Below the pieces are notes generated by a model. The model saw only the letters and a list, made by a program, of their open reading frames with translations. It had not been told where the DNA came from and ran no database searches. A program made the translations under genes and the position numbers. From Saccharum officinarum (taxonomy: Eukaryota; Streptophyta; Magnoliopsida; Poales; Poaceae), in NCBI GenBank assembly GCA_020631735.1, contig CM036170.1, positions 71,377,737 to 71,441,736 on the forward strand: DNA of 64,000 nt, in the 5' to 3' direction. The first letter of the stretch is position 1. The number at the start of each line of letters is the position of its first letter. This document shows, in pieces, positions 1 through 11,293 of this stretch.

Positions 1-66
1 TCCGTGGATTGAATCGAAATGAAATGTGTGAATTCATGGAATCGATTTTTCCGACCGACCCTTTAC

Positions 67-1095
67 CCGTGTTTGTACGCGGTGAGCCCGAACGTCGGGA
101 ACGAAGTGAAGCCGCAGTTGGGTCCTCCGGTGTAGAACCACTGGAAGATGGACCAGAGCAAGCTCCCCAGGCACGACCGGACGACGAGCGACACCTGCCT
201 CCTGTGATCAGCAGAAGCGGATGCAGCAGCAACATTCATCAGCTCGCCAAGAACGTCACCAGCAGGCTACCAATTCATGTGCCATTGCCACTCACTTAGC
301 CTGCATGACGCCGTGGGGGCTGTGGAAGCTGTTGATGAGGTGCGCCGTGGCCGAGCCGCTCGGGAACGTCAGCCGGTGGCGGATGATCATGGTCTGTTCA
401 CCGGTGGGATCGGACGACGGAGGGACGTGGCGTCAGGACGCGGTGATCTCGTCGTCTGATGGTTGGTGGTCGGTCAGAGCCTACGTACCTTCCTCATGGG
501 CACGATGACGAGGAGGCCGACGAAGCTGACGAGGAAGAAGAAGGCCATCGTCCGGCCGAGCGTCGGCTCGCTGATGTTCGCGCCGGGGATGTTCGCGGTG
601 CTCGTCTTCTCCGCCGTCTCCCGGTCCATCCCGAGAAGATACGACCCGAACCCGCCTGATTACACGCAGCGCATCGTCGACGTTACAGCATAGCGACGCA
701 AGCGATCGGGCGACGATGGCAACGCCGTGCATACACAGGAACGGGGAGCCAGATCGCGTACCGCTGTACGTCATGCTGGCGCAGGCGACGACGCAGGTCT
801 GGACGACGGCGTTCTCCTGGCGAGTGAAGGGGCGGTGCGGCACGCCCATCTGGCCGAGCAGGCCCGTCCACGCCTTGAGGAGGAAGAACCCCAGCAGGGC
901 CGCCGAGATATTGAGCGACGGGATGATCCCCGACGTGAACACCAGGTTCATCATGACGCCGCTGAGCGCCACGCCCAGCGCGAGGCTCGCCGCCAGGGCG
1001 CGCCCCGTCACTTGCTCCGGCCACGGCGGGATAGGCTTCACCTCGAACGCCCGCTCCGTCGACGGGCCCTCCCGCGGGTCGCCGACCGACTCCAT
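67..1095 (-). CDS. YSL: Yellow Stripe-Like (OPT family) metal-chelate transporter, 5' part
   Basis: Four exons on the minus strand: 762-1095, 489-655, 296-393 and 67-201; all junctions are GT-AG and frame and phase agree throughout, and the gene continues off the left edge. About 244 residues are visible. An acidic N-terminus is followed by WPEQVTGRA, a hydrophobic helix pair, and the YSL hallmarks [37 protein letters not shown] and [11 protein letters not shown] proteins are proton-coupled importers of metal-nicotianamine or metal-phytosiderophore chelates in plasma or vacuolar membranes. The wording of the motifs is closer, from memory, to the rice YSL12-14 type than to maize YS1, but the subgroup and substrate are not settled here. 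The ATG at 1095 is the first in frame and gives an N-terminus of usual length. The missing part should hold most of the roughly 14 membrane segments. Confidence 0.9.
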
Positions 1096-1317
1096 CCTCC
1101 ACCCTAGCGGCGGTGGCGCTCCCTCGCTGTCGGTGCGAGTCTGCGAGACGGTGACGGATAATAATGCATGTACGTTCGACGGCCGTGCAGCTCGCGCGGA
1201 CGATTGGAAAGAATGAGAGGCAGATGGTTGCGTGCTTTTGGCTTGTCCACTTGCTATTATTATCGAGGCATCGAGCTAATGGTGTGTCAGAGATGTATAG
1301 CACTCCTAATCCCTAAG

Positions 1318-1509
1318 GCCTTGTTCGTTTGTTCCGTATTTAAAACGGGGCTGGATTGAGTGGATCCAGTGGTTCACTAAAACCTGGTTAGCATACTGAA
1401 AACGGGCCTGTTTTTCTTCCTGAGGGTAGGAGGCTTGATCCTGTGGAATGAGACAGAGAAAACGCCAGGAATGGCCCGGCTACAATTCAGCCTAAATTAA
1501 CGAACAGCC
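1318..1509. mobile_element. MITE, GGCCTTGTTCGTTT-ended
   Basis: The segment starts GGCCTTGTTCGTTT and ends with a near inverse (AAATTAACGAACAGCC), is about 190 bp and has no ORF. This is the layout of a small non-autonomous DNA transposon common upstream of grass genes. It lies about 220 bp upstream of the YSL start. I could not define a target-site duplication. Confidence 0.55.
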
Positions 1510-1767
1510 ATTTCCGATTGGCTAGGATTGATCCGGCTGATCCACCTGTTCCGGGTCGTTCCTGCCAAAACTAAATGACATGGGTACTCTGTACTCTCGC
1601 CGCTAGTGCTCTGGAAGAGTAGTTCAACGAAACGGTAATCTCGCAGTTTTGCTATGCTTTTGTTTCTGTTATTAATATTAGTAGAATGAAAAGAACATCG
1701 TGCTTATATGTATCTGCAGGATTTCATGATATTAAAGGTGTCGTGATTTGTTTGAGAAATGCTACAG

Positions 1768-1879
1768 CCTGTTCGTTTCGCTGGTTTATTGTGGCTGAAA
1801 GTACTGTTCGCTGGTTCGTTGTGAGAGAAAAACACTGCTGGATGACTGCTGATTCCGCTGAATAGCTCAAACGAACAGG
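1768..1879. mobile_element. Short MITE, CCTGTTCGTTT family (copy 1)
   Basis: A 112 bp element with CCTGTTCGTTT and AAACGAACAGG as inverted ends. The interior carries the phrase GAGAGAAAAACACTGCTG, shared with the copies at 37777-37887 and 40885-41003 and with a fragment near 35050-35130. Confidence 0.7.
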
Positions 1880-1899
1880 TTGATTTAGGGACATCTCTC

Positions 1900-3077
1900 A
1901 ACCGTTTTTTTTAGCCATCGGATGGCGTTCGATCCTTCTCGCCCGCCCGCCCTCAGCCGTTGATGGAGAACCAACCGGATAACTTCGGCCTTGCGGTCGC
2001 CCCCGCAGCTCCCCACGGCTTCTCTCGAGAGAGCCGCGTAGGCGGCTTGCTCGCCCAGGCTTCGTGTCCACCGCCAAGTAGTGCAGGGTGTATGTAAGCA
2101 AAGGAAAGAGGGAGTGCTCGTGGGGCTCGCGCCGGCTGACCAAGAGTGGAGCAGAGGTGCTGCTCCCTCCGTTTCCTTTCTGCGTGAGAGGCCGGCGCTG
2201 TTTCGTTTTGCCTGAGAACGTGCGCGCGCGGGCGCCGCCCCTTCCAGTTGCAACAATTTTGTATGGTTTTGTATTTTTTTGAAATTTGTGAACAATTTAA
2301 CAATATTTTTCTGATGTCTGAAATCTAGAGAAATAATTTATAATTTTTTTTGAAAAAGTTAACATATATTTGTGTTATTCCTAAACTACATCACTATTTC
2401 CAATAAATCATATTGAAGAAATCATTGTAAATATAGTAATAAGTCGGTGTAAATATAACTATAAGACAATGTAAGTGCATAAAAAAATTTCAGTTGATGG
2501 GATGAGCTAAATCAACTAGTTGTTGCCTAAACAGACTCATTTGTTTTGTTTCTTTTTTTTGAAACTTATATGTTTTATTTCTCACTAACCTACATACCTA
2601 ATCTATCGCCAAGAGGCAAGAACCTTTTATTTGTTACCATCGCCTGACACGAAATGATACATGTAAATTGTAAAAGCCCTAAATACCTGATACCATCGCC
2701 TGACACGAAATGATACATGTAAACGCTAGCCATTGTTTCCGTTGGCACAAATGATTCTCCAAAACAAGAATAGGATCAGAAATGATGCATGGTACGAGTC
2801 CGGAGTTCTATAGCGCCAACACATTGATTTCCATTCTTGTACAGGCAAGCCATGTGAGCTCGCTTACAGCAGTAGCAAAAACTGGGCAAACAGAAGACAA
2901 GCAGGCACAACTGCTATCTTCGTTGCCAATTGCCAAAGGCCATCAACATTCAGTATTACAACAAGCCAGGAAATGTATATATATCGTGCACTTTATTCTT
3001 CTCGTACTGCTGTACACATGGATTTTCTAGGTAACTGGCTGTCATGGAGTATTACACGCAGTCGCTGAGCCAACAAA
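1900..3077. other. Intergenic region between YSL and SufB
   Basis: GC-rich at 1900-2260, then AT-rich. Open frames in the GC-rich part resemble nothing I recognise and lack supporting motifs. A 33 bp exact direct duplication (2635-2667 and 2691-2723) is the only clear structure. The last few hundred bases should include the 3' UTR of the minus-strand SufB gene. Confidence 0.6.
2635..2723. repeat. 33 bp direct duplication, 56 bp period
   Basis: The 33 bases starting TACCATCGCCTGACACG occur twice without a mismatch, 56 bases apart. It lies just downstream of the SufB stop codon, probably in or near its 3' UTR. It looks like a local tandem duplication. Confidence 0.85.
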
Positions 3078-5878
3078 TTAGCCAACTGATCCCTCAAGTT
3101 TCAGGTTCATGAGTGCGTCCACCTCCTGTGCGAACTCGTAGGGAAGATGCTCGAAAACAGATCTGCAGAATCCACCAATCATGGCGGCAACAGCCTTTTC
3201 ATGATCTACCCCTCTTTGCTGGAAATAAAATAGCTGATCCTCTCCGATTTTGGAAGTGCTTGCCTCATGCTCAACACGGCCACTAGTGCAACCCACCTGT
3301 TATCAACAAAGTTTTGTCACATTGATAGGGCAGAAGGTGGAAAAAACTATGTTCAGAATGGACCCAGAATCCATGCTAGGATGAAATTCAAGGACTAATG
3401 GTACTAGAGGATGTCATGTTCTGAGTGTTTGGTTCATTAGAACGCAAGAGCGTAAACACCGCTAGCTTGCCAGTGACAAGACAACTTGTGTTTGCCACTA
3501 AATTACATATAATTACTCATGTATTGCAGATTCATAGGATATGAGAGAAAGAACACAGGCATCTTGTTCCATCTCCACGATGATTGAACCTTCCTTAGCA
3601 CTAAACTTCAAAGTTTTGCATTTTCCAAAAACCACATATTTTTTATCACTTGCTTTTTTTAAGTGACATCAGAGAGATACTATAATTAAAATCTCACACT
3701 AAATCAACTGAATAGAGATTTGGCTATCAAATCTTGAAGTAGATGCCTTTGATGCAACTACGAACTCATGGTCATGTATTTCACTGCTAGATAAGTACTA
3801 ACTGAAAACCATATACTTCATGATTAAGTCATCAAGTATATCAAATCCTAACGATTAAGTCATCAAGTATACTGCAACAGCACACAAGTACAATCCTTGA
3901 TTTTCAAGAGTCATATCAAAGTTTGCACTATGTCTACCTAAAAGAAAGAATCTGGAGTTATGAAGACAATATGATTTAAGTTACAAACATCAAAATAAAT
4001 ATATCCTGATTATATAGCATTTATAATATAACATCAATTTTCCTATTAAATTTAACATCAAAGCAATGTTTATGTTTCTCCGTCAACAAATGCAAACATT
4101 TCTAGCTTTCCCTTCTTTCCTTACTGCTGCAAACTTATAAGGCTAGATCAACAGTTTGCTAGTAGATAAAGGACCATCTTAGAAGACAGCAGCATTAACA
4201 TGGTAAATATGTGTCAACATAATCCTTGTAGAAATATAATTAAATTCAATTTTGTTCATGCTAAGGTGATTATACAGTACCTTCGAATTAATCAAATCAT
4301 CAGATTTTATTCCTAAGTGCCAATTTTAAGCTGAGTCTATATGCTTCATAACATGTGCATGGAAGGTAATTATTTACACGTAGAATAACAGAGCACTGAA
4401 AGCTTGTCATATCAGTCTAGACACTGTAATTGAACCTTACATGTCAAACATTGCAGAAGGGAAGAGTCAATTACCTGAATGGTGGGATAGGTGTTCGCAG
4501 CCGCATTATCCCCAATCAGCAATGAGTCACACTGTGAAGAATTATAAGCATTCTCCGCGCTCGAGTTCATCAGGACCAAGCCACGGTAGCAATTCCTTGA
4601 CTTCCCTGCAGAGATGCCCTTGGATATAATCCGGCTGCGTGAGTTCTTCCCCTTGTGGATCATCTTCGTCCCTGTGTCTGCTTGCTGGCAATCCTTTGTA
4701 AGCGCAACCGAGTAGAATTCTCCAACACTGTCATCCCCGACGAGCTCGACGCTTGGGTACTTCCATGTAATAGCAGATCCTGTCTCAACCTGCGTCCATG
4801 AGATCTTCGAACCCCGCCCTTTGCACCGTCCCCTCTTCGTCACAAAGTTATAAATGCCTCCTTTCCCCTCCTCATCACCAGAGTACCAATTCTGCACCGT
4901 GGAGTACTTAATCTCTGCCCCCTCCTCACACACAAGCTCCACAACCGCAGCATGGAGCTGATTCGAGTCGTATGCCGGTGCAGTGCAGCCTTCCAAATAG
5001 CTAACCGTGCTTCTCTCATCGGCCACAATCAGAGTCCTCTCAAACTGGCCGGTCTCCTTGTCGTTGATCCTGAAGTAGGTGGAGATTTCCATGGGGCAGA
5101 CCGTGTCCTTGGGCACGTAGCAGAAGGATCCGTCGCTGAACACCGCTGAATTGAGGGCGGCATAGTAGTTGTCGCCCGGCGGTACGACGCTGCCGAGGTA
5201 GCGCCTGACAAGGTCCGGGTACTCGCGGATGGCCTCGGAGATGGAGCAGAAGATGACTCCCTTGGCCATGAGCGCCTCGCGGTGGGTGGTTGCGATGGAG
5301 GTGGAGTCGATGACGGCGTCGACGGCGACATTGGTGAGGCGCTTCTGCTCGGTGAGCGGGATGCCGAGGCGGTCGAAGGTCTTGAGCAGCTCCGGGTCGA
5401 CCTCGTCGAGGCCATTGAGCTTGGGCTTGGTTTTGGGCGCGGAGTAGTAGCAGATAGACTGCAAGTCCACGGGCGCGTACTCGTTGTCGCTCCAGGTGGG
5501 CTCGACCATGGTGAGGAATCGGCGGTAGGCGGCGAGGCGGAAGTCCAGCATCCACGCCGGCTCCGCCTTGAGCTCCGAGATGCGGCGGACGGTGGCCTCC
5601 GACAGCCCCTTGGGGATGGAGAAGGACTCGAAGTCGGAGACGAACCCGTACTTGTACTCCCTCTTCAGAAGCTTCTGCAGCGCGTCCGCCTCATCCTCCA
5701 CCGCGGCGGCCTGGGACGACGACGGAGACGGCTTCTGCGGGCCCGTCTGTACGGCCACCACCGAGAGGCGGCCGCGCCGGCGCACGTTGGCGCGGCGTCC
5801 GGAGCCATAGGACGCGTGCCCTACCCCGAGCTTGGAGGTAAGGGCGCACGGCGAGAAGAGCGAGGTGGAGGCGGCCAT
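3078..5878 (-). CDS. SUFB: Plastid Fe-S cluster scaffold SufB (ABCI8/NAP1 type)
   Basis: Two exons: 4475-5878 and 3078-3296, with a 1178 bp intron (donor CAG|GTAATT, acceptor AACAG|GTGGGT). They encode 540 residues, close to the plant family length of about 550. SufB is the scaffold of the SufBCD complex that builds Fe-S clusters in the plastid stroma; it has no ATPase motif itself. Residues 1 to about 60 are rich in Ser, Ala and Arg and look like a chloroplast transit peptide. The core includes [37 protein letters not shown] (holding the conserved cysteine) and [20 protein letters not shown], ending KLEGSV. An upstream in-frame ATG at 5950 exists, but the ATG at 5878 (ACCATGG context, MAAST start) is better for a transit peptide. 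It is divergent from NDA. Confidence 0.96.
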
Positions 5879-6509
5879 GGTGCGGCGGCCGGGGCGGAGC
5901 GCAAAGCGAATTGGGGATGGGGAGAGAGGCTGAGACCGAGACCGGGGCAACCGGGGATTGTTGAGTGGGTGGAGCCGTGGAACTGGTGCATGCCCGCACG
6001 CGTGTAGGGGGCGCGTGGGAGGCCGGCGTTGGTGGGCGCGGTCCGGGCAGGCCTACGAGGGTGAGGGAGGGGTCGTGTGGCGGCCGAGAGGCAGAGCACG
6101 GCACTGGTGGATGTGGTTCGCGACGCGTGGCGGTGTCCAGATAATCTCGGAGATTTCGGGGGAGAACTCGTCCAATTCTGCTCACCGGCTCACCGCAAAC
6201 GCGGCGGCGAAAGCGCCTTTGGCCGATCTAGAACGACCGCCCCTGCAGCTGACCGATCAGGTCAGTCAAGAGATGATCCGACGGCCAGCGCCATCCACGC
6301 CACTCCGATCTCTCAGGGCTGCCGCCTGCGGATCGAACGGGACCACCGGCCCGGCCGCCGACCCACCCGCCACGGGCGGCGTCCAACGAAATGCGCTCGT
6401 TAAGTCGCCTCACTTCTCGATTTCCAAAAAAGAAGAAAAAAAAAAGTCGCCTCACTTCTCGCTGTGGTCACCGCGCTTCACAACTCTCGCGCGGTAGCGT
6501 CCGCCAGAC
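5879..6509. promoter_or_regulatory. Shared promoter region of divergent SufB and NDA genes
   Basis: The 631 bp between the two start codons are GC-rich and hold both 5' UTRs and presumably a bidirectional promoter. I see no clear TATA box in either direction. An 18 bp direct repeat, AAGTCGCCTCACTTCTCG, occurs near 6403 and 6444, separated by an A-rich stretch just before the NDA start. Confidence 0.6.
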
Positions 6510-9500
6510 ATGGCCGCCTCCTCCCTGCTCCGCTCGCTCACCCGGCGCGGCCGCGCGGGCCCGGGCGCTTTCGCTTACCGCCACCACCACCAACAACCTT
6601 GGTCGCCCTTCTCCACCGCCGCCACTGGGGCGGCGGCTGCGGGTACGCGGGACGAAGCGGCGAAGGGGTTCTCTGGACTGGGGCCGACGGCGAAGGGGGA
6701 GAAGGCCAGGGTGGTGGTGCTGGGGACAGGGTGGGCGGGGTCTCGGCTCATGAAGGACCTCGACACGAAAGGCTACGACGTGGTCTGCGTCGCCCCGCGC
6801 AACCACATGGTGTTCACGCCGCTGCTCGCCTCCACCTGCGTCGGCACGCTTGAGTTCCGCTCCGTCGCCGAGCCGGTCGCGCGCATCCAGCCCGCCGTGT
6901 CCAAGTCGCCGGGCTCCTACTTCCTCCTCGCCCGTTGCACCGGCGTTGACCCCGATGGCCACACTGTGAGATCCCCGCCCCCTCCCCGCTTAGGTGTGAC
7001 CGTGCGAGTCGATGATCCTACCAATTGCTGTTGCTTTCACACATGTGTGTGCGGGTCTCAGTGTTCCCAGATTCTTGGAGAAATGCTTAAAAGGGCATTT
7101 ATGCTAGTACTCTGCATATCAGCTTTCTACCTTTTCAGTACATATACTGGTGGTGTGTCTGGGGTTAGTTGGATACAGGTCTGGAGAAAAAGGAGGAATC
7201 TTAGCTTTACTCATCTATACACCATGAATTCATGAACATGTTCAGCAGCCTAGCAGTCTGTAGAGAAAGTGGCCTTTTGCCACAACTTTTTAACATTGAA
7301 GTACAATGTTCAAGATCAATTATTTGTTCTGACTCGTTCAACACTATGGTTAGTGTGGATCTTTTCTGTACCGTGCAAGCCTTGGATCGTTTTCGTTTCC
7401 CTTGAACCAAAACATCATGTCCTGTATGTCTGCAAAGATGATGATCCACATTATGTACATGCTTCATCATTGTTCTAGTTCATTTGGCACCATTAAGTAA
7501 TGTGTGCATAGCTTCTTAACTCGCTTCGGAATTTTTCTGGATCAAAGGTTGATGCATTTCAAAGAGTTGCACAAAGATATGATGTTTTACAAAGTTACCA
7601 TCTACTTTGGTCTAGTATATAGATAAATACCCTGTATTAACATTACATGTCTAACTGATACAGTGATGCTACATGGACATTTGCTTCCCAACTTTTGTTT
7701 TTCTATCTGCAGCAGTTCTGTTCTGTCTATTTATTCACCTCCTTTTTCATTTAGATTGATTGCGAAACAGTTACAGATGGTGAGAAAGATTCCTTGGAGC
7801 CATGGAAATTCAAGGTTGCTTATGACAAGTTGGTTTTTGCCTGTGGAGCTGAGGCATCAACTTTTGGGATACATGGTGTTACCGACCATGCAATCTTTCT
7901 TCGCGAAGTTCACCATGCTCAAGAGATTCGGAGACGGCTCCTCCTTAATCTGATGTTGTCTGATGTCCCTGGTATGCTTGCTTTAGCTTACTTTTTCGGC
8001 ATACTACATGTGCTAACCACCTCTCACTGGAACAAAACTTCTATGAGCACACACTATTTCTTGTTCTTACTTTCTTAGTGATGTTCTATTTTATAATTGC
8101 CTGATCAAGTAGAATCTAGAATACAACCAGGTGGGGACTTAATTGCTTGGCTATGAAAAACCATAAATATCTTGTCTCCTCACACCTAAATATCCACTTG
8201 AGTATTGTTAAGCACTGATAGACCGATGCAATATGACTAAACAGGAATTTCAGAAGAAGAAAAGCGCAGACTATTGCACTGTGTTGTTGTTGGAGGTGGT
8301 CCAACAGGGGTGGAATTTAGTGGTGAACTTAGTGATTTTATTATACGAGATGTCAAACAACGTTATTCACAGGTGAAGGATTATATCCATGTGACCCTGA
8401 TTGAGGTTTGTGCTGTTGTTTTCCTAGTTTACCGTTTATTTTTTTCGCAAAAAAAAAAGTTTACCGTTTTTTTTTTAACTGAGCACTCTGATATCAGTTA
8501 ATTTGCTCTTATCATTTCAGGCAAATGAGATATTGTCATCATTCGATGTTCGGCTCAGGCAATATGCTATAAACCAACTAATTAAGGTTAACAGTTTCTT
8601 CTCTGCATAATGTCATGTCACATTTGCCTACAAGGCTTCAACAGACCAAAGGTTTTGAAACTGCAGATTTCCAAATATAGCGCACTGACAATCACATAGC
8701 ATATGGGTGTGATATATCTGCTAATGGTTTGGATGTTGTTCTTTCTCATATTATTTGGCATCTGAAAAATAAATCGTTTGTGTATGTTCACCCACCAGTC
8801 AGGTGTTAGGCTTGTGCAAGGAATTGTTAAGGATGTACAGCCCAACAAAATAATTCTTGACAATGGAGAGGAAGTTCCTTATGGTTTACTGGTATGGTCC
8901 ACCGGAGTTGGTGCTTCACCATTCGTTAAGTCGTTGCCATTACCTAAGTCACCTGGTGGAAGGTATAATTCTTTAGTGTCTGTGAGCATCATGTATTGAG
9001 TCAGTTATGCATGTTTATGTCTGTGTACAGACATTTTTACGAGTAACTGTATGTCTATGTGCCATCATATACTGACTGGGCTGCAAGTTAAATAAGCTGC
9101 ACGCAAATTATCTTGTGTAGTTTGTGTGGGTATTATGTGTTTGAACTTTGAAGCAAATACTGATGCCATATTACTGTCCTGTTCTAGGATCTTTACAATG
9201 TTTTTCAATGTTGACAGGATCGGTGTCAATGAGTGGTTACGCGTCCCTTCTGTTCGGGATGTTTATGCCATTGGTGACTGCAGTGGATTTCTCGAGAGCA
9301 CCGGCAAGGAAGTTCTCCCTGCTTTAGCTCAGGTAGTCTCATGCTTCTTGCTGCAGTACAAGTCAGTCACAGAACATTTGCATGCTACTATGGCGGTATG
9401 GCCACCCTGCATTGGTTTCTGAAGCACTGGGAAAAACAGATTTGGAAAAGAAACAAATGAAGGGATATACATGAAAAATTGGGTTGCAGATATTTCTGTT

Positions 9501-10092
9501 CCACTTCCGTATTTATATGATTCAGTTGTTTACATTCAGAAGAAATGCTGTTGAGCAAGATATTTTTTTCCACTCGCCCTTTTGCGATTCTGTGATTCAT
9601 TTGTTTTGTTTTGTTTCAGAAGAGATGTTAAATAAGATAACTCTTTTACTTTTACTCATGAGCAGGTTGCGGAACGACAAGGCAAGTACCTGGCAAGCCT
9701 GCTCAATCATGTCATGAAAGCTGGAGGAGGGCATGCAAACTCTGAGACTGAAGCAGATCTGGGTCCACCCTTTGTGTACAAGCATCTAGGGAGCATGGCA
9801 ACTGTTGGAAGATACAAAGCTCTAGTGGATCTGAGGCAAAGCAAGGTCAGTTATTGGTCGATGTTCTCTATTTGCAAGCTTTGACAGTTTACTAGCTGAT
9901 CATGGGTTTACTAAAACAAATTTATTTTTCTATCGGCAGGAGTCAAGAGGGATATCTCTTGCAGGATTTGTGAGCTGGTTCATCTGGCGCTCGGCATACT
10001 TAACCCGTGTTATTAGCTGGAGGAATAGGTTCTATGTGGCTATCAATTGGCTGACCACACTCTTATTTGGCCGGGACATAAGTAGAATCTAG
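6510..10092 (+). CDS. NDA: Internal type II NAD(P)H:ubiquinone dehydrogenase (NDA type)
   Basis: Eight exons: 6510-6965, 7755-7971, 8245-8405, 8521-8586, 8799-8962, 9218-9332, 9666-9845, 9940-10092. All junctions are GT-AG, phases agree, and they sum to 503 residues, the usual NDA length. The enzyme is a rotenone-insensitive, non-proton-pumping FAD enzyme on the matrix side of the inner mitochondrial membrane that passes electrons from NADH to ubiquinone. Residues 1-40 form an Arg-rich targeting peptide. The first Rossmann motif is GTGWAG (72-77), the second GGGPTGVE (241-248); later come YAIGDCSG and the C-terminal membrane-anchoring region. There is no EF-hand insertion, which separates NDA from NDB. 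The protein ends in SRI, a peroxisomal PTS1-like tripeptide. An AATAAA-like signal lies near 10247. Confidence 0.96.
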
Positions 10093-11293
10093 AGTGTCTT
10101 TGTAGATGTACGAACAACAAATAAGATCGATATAGAGCTACACGCCACGGTCACTTGCTTGCCACACTCCCCTCCCTCTTTTCTTTTTGGGTCCTCTTCT
10201 ACCACTGACCCTATTAGCTGTGAATGTAATTCACAGGTAAATTATGAATAAATCCAAGGATGACGCAGTTAGTTACATGTGCTATGAATGTATAATACTC
10301 TTAGAAAAGTCTAATTGACTTGGAACGGAGGGAATACTCGTGTGATCCTAGTCAAATATATGAGTTTTGATTTGAGGAAGATTCTCTGGTCAAATAGATT
10401 ATTTTCATGGCAGTAAATAGGCTGTTGGACGATGAGAAAAAATACTGAAAAAACAGAGTACAATCTTTAAATAAAGCAGTGTTTGAACTGGGTCTTTGCT
10501 GTCGTCGATTGGTCTCGACTTGTCAATGAACTGTTTGTTAAAGAATAGCTATGCCTACCAAAGGCAGTCTGAAGACTAGTATTGGTAATAGGAGTATCAG
10601 TTACCTCCTCTCCTCTCCTGCTCAATTAAAATAATTGCATACTCATAGAATTGAACCTTCAGAAAGAATTGAAGAGAATCATATATTATAATGAAAATAA
10701 CTTTATAGACGGACCCCCAAAAAAGGAATCAACCCTGTATCTGGCAAACGACAAATGCAGTCCATTTCCTATATTCCATACACAATATGTTTAAAGATCT
10801 TCTTTGTGGCTTAGAATCAGTTGACAAATGACACCTCCAGTTGAATGCCTCAGTTGGCAAAATGGTATTGCAAAAAATGCACAATCGAGCATTCACAAGG
10901 GTCCGTTCGGTTACAGCAAAATCAGCCCAGGAATTATTCCAACTGATGAAACTTATACAAATTTAGCTAGTATTCCAGCCAGGAATTTTTCCAGGTGGGC
11001 ATTTCAGATGAAACGAACAAGGCCTAAATGAACACGAAAATTCTTTCCGACAACACAGTTAAACTTCCTCTGTATGGATAGCAAGAACTCCTCGATTCTG
11101 AAACTGGTGGGGGCACAGGCTACAGAGCAAACTGAACAAGGAACTGTTTCAGTGAAACCTAGTGAACTGATAAAAGACGAAACTACAACATGCTACAATG
11201 CAGCTGATATCACCTGAAGTCATGAAGTACAACATCTGAAATCAGCAGAGGAGGCCAAGTGTGATTTGGGACAAATACAGATATCAAGAGGGT
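10093..11293. other. Intergenic region between NDA and RING gene
   Basis: AT-rich non-coding DNA holding the NDA 3' UTR, one MITE (10899-11024) and the 3' UTR of the minus-strand RING gene. Nothing else recognised. Confidence 0.6.
10899..11024. mobile_element. MITE, GGGTCCGTTCGG / AAACGAACAAGGCC ends
   Basis: About 126 bp with imperfect inverted ends GGTCCGTTCGGTT and AAACGAACAAGGCC and no ORF. The ends resemble those of the MITE at 1318-1509. Confidence 0.55.

Noticed and set aside
1885..2303. Overlapping minus frames of 80-136 codons
   Set aside because: No domain, mutual overlap in different frames, GC-rich composition alone explains the lack of stops.
5282..6007. Long plus-strand frame of 241 codons
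   Set aside because: It is the antisense shadow of the GC-rich SufB first exon.
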